In this document: one piece after another, positions 60,389 through 64,000 of the stretch
Numbering within the stretch: the stretch's first letter is position 1
Layout of the letters: each line of letters starts with the position of its first letter
NCBI GenBank assembly: GCA_947179485.1
Contig: OX359250.1
Span: 31,134,654-31,198,653, forward strand
Direction of reading: 5' to 3'
Length of the DNA: 64,000 nt
From: Allacma fusca
Taxonomy: Eukaryota; Arthropoda; Collembola; Symphypleona; Sminthuridae
The notes under the pieces: generated by a model
Told to the model about the DNA's origin: nothing
What the model saw: the letters and a program-made list of their open reading frames with translations, nothing else
The model's database searches: none
Made by a program: the position numbers and the translations under genes

Positions 60389-62927
60389 CATGTACCTTTG
60401 TACACACCTCTGAATTTTTATACGTCTGTGCCTTCGTACATCCACCTGCGAATACACATTGTGTCCGGGCTGATGTAGATACACGTAATTATATGTATGG
60501 GCGTATGTATGCTCTTGTGTAATTGGTCGTGTAGTACATAAGTATGTACGGACGTGTACCCATATGCACTGGACTGTAATCTGTACCCATATATATCCGT
60601 TTGTTGGAGTATGTCCGCATGCATGATTTATATAGGAGGGATTAGTATGTACAGGTTTCGGAGATAGGGAAGTCAGTGGTGAAAGTACATACATGTGCAA
60701 TGATATGGGGGGAAAGTAGGTCCCAGCATCTTTGCACATCCCAATAAAGCTACATTAGAGGGGAAAGTGCCCACACATGTTGCGTACATGTGAGATAGCG
60801 GGAGAAGGGCTGGAGGTTGGCAGTGAGAACTGACGTTGGTTGTTTAGCTCTTTGTGCACATCCATAATATTTATATGCGAGCCGGAGTTGTAAATCTGCG
60901 AATACATGGCAGTCCGTAGTACTTGTGGCTATGAGGGTTTTTTGGGGCAGCAACTCCAAAGCGTTCCCTCCTCATCGTTCTAAGTTGGAGTATGAAGGAC
61001 CTCTCTCTCTCTCTCTCTCTCTCACATCTCATGGAACATAAACTATGAACAACAAACATTTAATCTGGGACAGGAATCATGTGGATATTTCCCCGACAGC
61101 TTCCTCCCTTCATGGTTGAAATTTTCGCCAGCTTTCTTTTCCCCTATCCTCTCACGTTCTTCCTTGTGATTCCCAACTTCTCCCACTACTACGACTACTA
61201 CAGAGCTTTTAGCACATTCAGGAGTCACATCACGACTTGCATTGTATTCAACTCATGTTCTTCTTTTTTTTATTATTGACAAAAAACCTGGAATTCGCAA
61301 GTAGGAATTCGGAATTCAATTTGACTCAACGGCAATTTACTACATCATATTTTCCTATGTTGGAACTTATCAAACGTATGGGTTGTTAAGGGAAACAAGT
61401 TCTTTTTAACGGTACGAGACATTTCTTCCGCAGCAATAGAGTGTACGTCCAGGCCTCGTAAACTTCATAAGTGTACGCTTTGGAGCACATATAATTACCA
61501 GGGCTGAGACGTGCTCCTGTTGGGTTCGGTTTTTACTATATTCTGGGGGCTTTTTCGGGAAGTGAAAGCAAATGCTATATACATCCATGCTTGATATTTG
61601 TTGGGGCACATGCATGGCATTCCAGAAAAGGACTCTCTATTTACCTCACCGCAGTAGGTAAAGGAATGTGATGGGATTTTATCCCTGTGTTTTCCCCTTC
61701 ATCCTTGTGGATTCCAAACATCTGGAGAAAGTAAGAGGAATTGACTGTAAATTGTTCCATACACTCTCCATTGCTGGAGTTTTTGAGGGGGAAAGTTTTT
61801 AGTAACAATTTACGTCCCTCTACATTATTTTACATTTGCTTTTAAATAAAAAATGACTTCCCATCCCAACCCTTGCCGATGGTTTCCGTGCCCGCACAAA
61901 AGCATTCACATTTACGTAAGGCTCGGCGGAGAGAGGACGATGAGTTCATAAATATCATCTAAATAAAAAGTTTTCACTTTTTCCCATTCCACCGTCCAAG
62001 CCAAAAAAAGAGTATTGCTGAAACAACGTCAGGTTTGCCTCAACTTTGTCTAAAATATTGACTTGCAAAGCACCGGGACAGAGAACTGGAGGAAAATCTT
62101 ATCTCCTCCGCTGAAATAAAATTTCCCTATGAAGCCCCATTTAAACGGAAGGAAGGGGGAAAGTAGAGGAAAATTGAGCATCTTATTTACTTGAATGGGT
62201 TCTCAACATAAGGGCTATAGGAAAAGTTACCTAATTCATGGGATTACAAGCATGTAATACAAGACGGTGGGGGAAAAGTAGTTGGGAGTCTCTGGCTCCA
62301 TAGGAAGGGGAAGACAAGGGAAATGTCCTTATTTGCCTCAAGTTATTACTTAAACTTGAAGGAATTTAACCTAATTTGGCTCAAGTTGTGCCTCTTATGT
62401 ACGAACATGCGATCTAAGGTCATTATCATATTTAATATGAAAAGGGAGAGTTTGAGGACTGTGAGCACAATAATGTAACATTCATGGATCTATACAAGAT
62501 TTACTCTCTCAAATTCCTCTTCGTTTCTCTCTCTCTCTCTCCTTCTCATTAGCCACAACACAAAGTTAAGTCACAGGACGCCAGGAAAGGACGCGAGAGT
62601 TGACTGGGAAATGAAATCGAGTCAAGGAAAATGTAATGAAATGTATTCCGTTTTAAAAGTTTAAATAAAGTTATGGACCATGTAAAGTTAGTTGTTCATC
62701 CTCCTGGAATTTCTCTTTGCTCTTCTTAGCTCAAGTTGACAAATTTTAATCAACTTTTGCTACCATTCTTCTACTCCTATACCCGTACGTTTCTTCATAT
62801 TAATTTCTCTTACACTCTTTGACTTTCTCCTACTTTCACTCTACACTGTGAGAGCACATCCCTGTAGTCCTTGGACAAATGAGAACTATAAAATGCACGA
62901 ACATGGCGTAAACTTCCGCACCCATAT

Positions 62928-62970
62928 CTATATATATGTATATATATAATTATATATATATATATATATT
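62928..62970. repeat. TA-rich microsatellite
   Basis: Runs of TATATA with ATATATGTA interruptions. Confidence 0.9.
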
Positions 62971-64000
62971 ATTTTCTCCCACTGTACTTTCTCCCATCAT
63001 TTTGTTTTGTTTTCAAAGGCTTGTCTTCCCGGATCGAATCCAAATGAACAACCCTTGAGTTTCTTGACTTTCGGGGAACAACTTGAGCCTCCCAGGACCA
63101 TGTGTGTGCATAGTGTTAGATATGTACACATAATTATACATGTCTGTAATAAATGTCATATGTGTAAACTTTCCGGGGGAGTATGCATCTGCACGCACAC
63201 AATAAATATTGCTTTTAGGGTATCAATTTTTCCTCTCCCTGAGAATCATCAACAGTACAGGAGAGTACACAAAGATAAAGATACTTGGCGAAGGGTTAAG
63301 AATGAGAGTGGGAGAGATCTTTTTGACAGCGATAGTTATTTGAAATGATGTGTTGTCAAATGAAATAGGTACTAGATATATACAGGGACCATTACTTGGA
63401 GTGTGAGTCAAGTGTTTGTGTACACACGCGAGTGAGTAGTAGGAGCTTCAGAGAAGCACTTTCTCCAGCTTTCTCGCCAACTCTTCTCATTTGCTCCTTT
63501 ATCATTTCATAGACTTTTTTTTCCTTTTGGGTGGAACTTCCCTGTGAAAGTGATCATCTGGACTAGTGAGCACTCTTTAAAAATCCTCTTTTTGAATGGG
63601 TGCAGAAAATATCCGTGTTTATCATTGAGAAGGGTAAGACGAAGGAGAGGAAATTAGTTTGGGAGGGGGGAGAAAGCATGGGAAAGTTTACTTTCAATAT
63701 ATTTAGGAAACTGGGGCAAGTTTCAGGACTGCTGTACCCGAAACGAGTGCAAGTAATAATAATAAAAGTTAATTACAAATGCTCCCAATCAACGAGGATA
63801 AAGGTCAGGATATAGCATCTAGTCGTATTTAAATACATTTTATATGGCTTCCTTGTGAGACTAACATATGAACTTTGAGATTACAATCTGCTTTTTCCAC
63901 TTGGGTGATGGCAGAAACGGACTCACAATCAATTCCCAAGCCCAGCGTGCTCGGCATTTGTCCATGGTATAGAAAGAAAGCGTCTATACGTCGTCAACAG

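Larger units (their letters stand above)
56573..64000. other. Upstream/intergenic region, no gene recognised
   Basis: About 7.4 kb upstream of the ODAD4-like start. Open frames on both strands are short and compositionally non-coding. The stretch near 58966-59408 is open in two minus-strand frames but has no motif or splice structure that I would defend. It holds GA/CT microsatellites (about 59544-59592, 61003-61023, 62526-62542), a TG run (60370-60388), a TA-rich run (62928-62970) and eleven copies of GGAGAAAG or its complement. It may contain 5' regulatory sequence or another gene's intron. Confidence 0.45.

Overview
This is a 64-kb piece of nuclear DNA from a multicellular animal, most likely an invertebrate. 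The reasons are GT-AG introns, exons of a ciliary dynein-docking gene, abundant dinucleotide microsatellites, MITE-like repeats, and one very large, fresh-looking LTR retroelement. I cannot name the species or phylum.

Layout: 1-4.25 kb is noncoding flank with degenerate MITE-like repeats. A probable 3'-terminal coding exon on the minus strand lies at 4254-4538. A 2.2-kb AT-rich array built on an 11-bp unit follows (about 5262-7460). At 8043-8886 is a block repeated as a direct duplicate at 37697-38540. Between the two copies sits a Ty3/gypsy-type element of about 28.7 kb (LTRs 9040-9611 and 37127-37698, identical as far as I can read). Right of it, about 38.5-64 kb is intronic and upstream sequence of a minus-strand gene. 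I recognise that gene as ODAD4/TTC25 (outer dynein arm docking complex subunit 4). Seven exons between 56572 and 46892 can be joined in frame. The exons for the C-terminal TPR half were not found.

The element has a 3.1-kb leader with a recurrent GCCG...TGAGC motif and a strong splice donor. It then carries ORF1 (disordered, 1273 aa), ORF2 (Gag with a prion-like GYxPxQ tract and a CCHC knuckle), Pol (protease, RT, RNase H, integrase with D,D35E, GPY/F module, long disordered spacers), ORF4 (2188 aa, with an SR-rich region and an envelope-like secreted/processed middle) and ORF5 (small type I membrane protein). Gag and Pol are joined by a textbook -1 frameshift signal: GGGAAAC in the right phase, a 7-nt spacer, then a GGGGG/CCCCC hairpin. 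ORF1 and ORF2 overlap by 104 nt in a +1 relation and ORF2 has no early ATG. Under the disordered C-terminus of Pol, five short ATG-initiated ORFs in one alternative frame all encode coiled coils. The last is coupled by an ATGA overlap to a sixth small ORF that looks like a second GPY/F module. ORF4 and ORF5 each start just after a plausible 3' splice site.

The integration itself is abnormal. The 5' LTR is preceded by 145 bp that belong upstream of the 3' LTR, including the polypurine tract. An 8-bp filler and an 842-844 bp flank duplication replace the usual 4-6 bp target duplication. This fits a cDNA with a mis-primed, over-long left end that integrated correctly on the right and was joined by host repair on the left. 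Separately, the 8-mer GGAGAAAG (either strand) occurs 28 times between 41.3 and 63.7 kb, where under one is expected.
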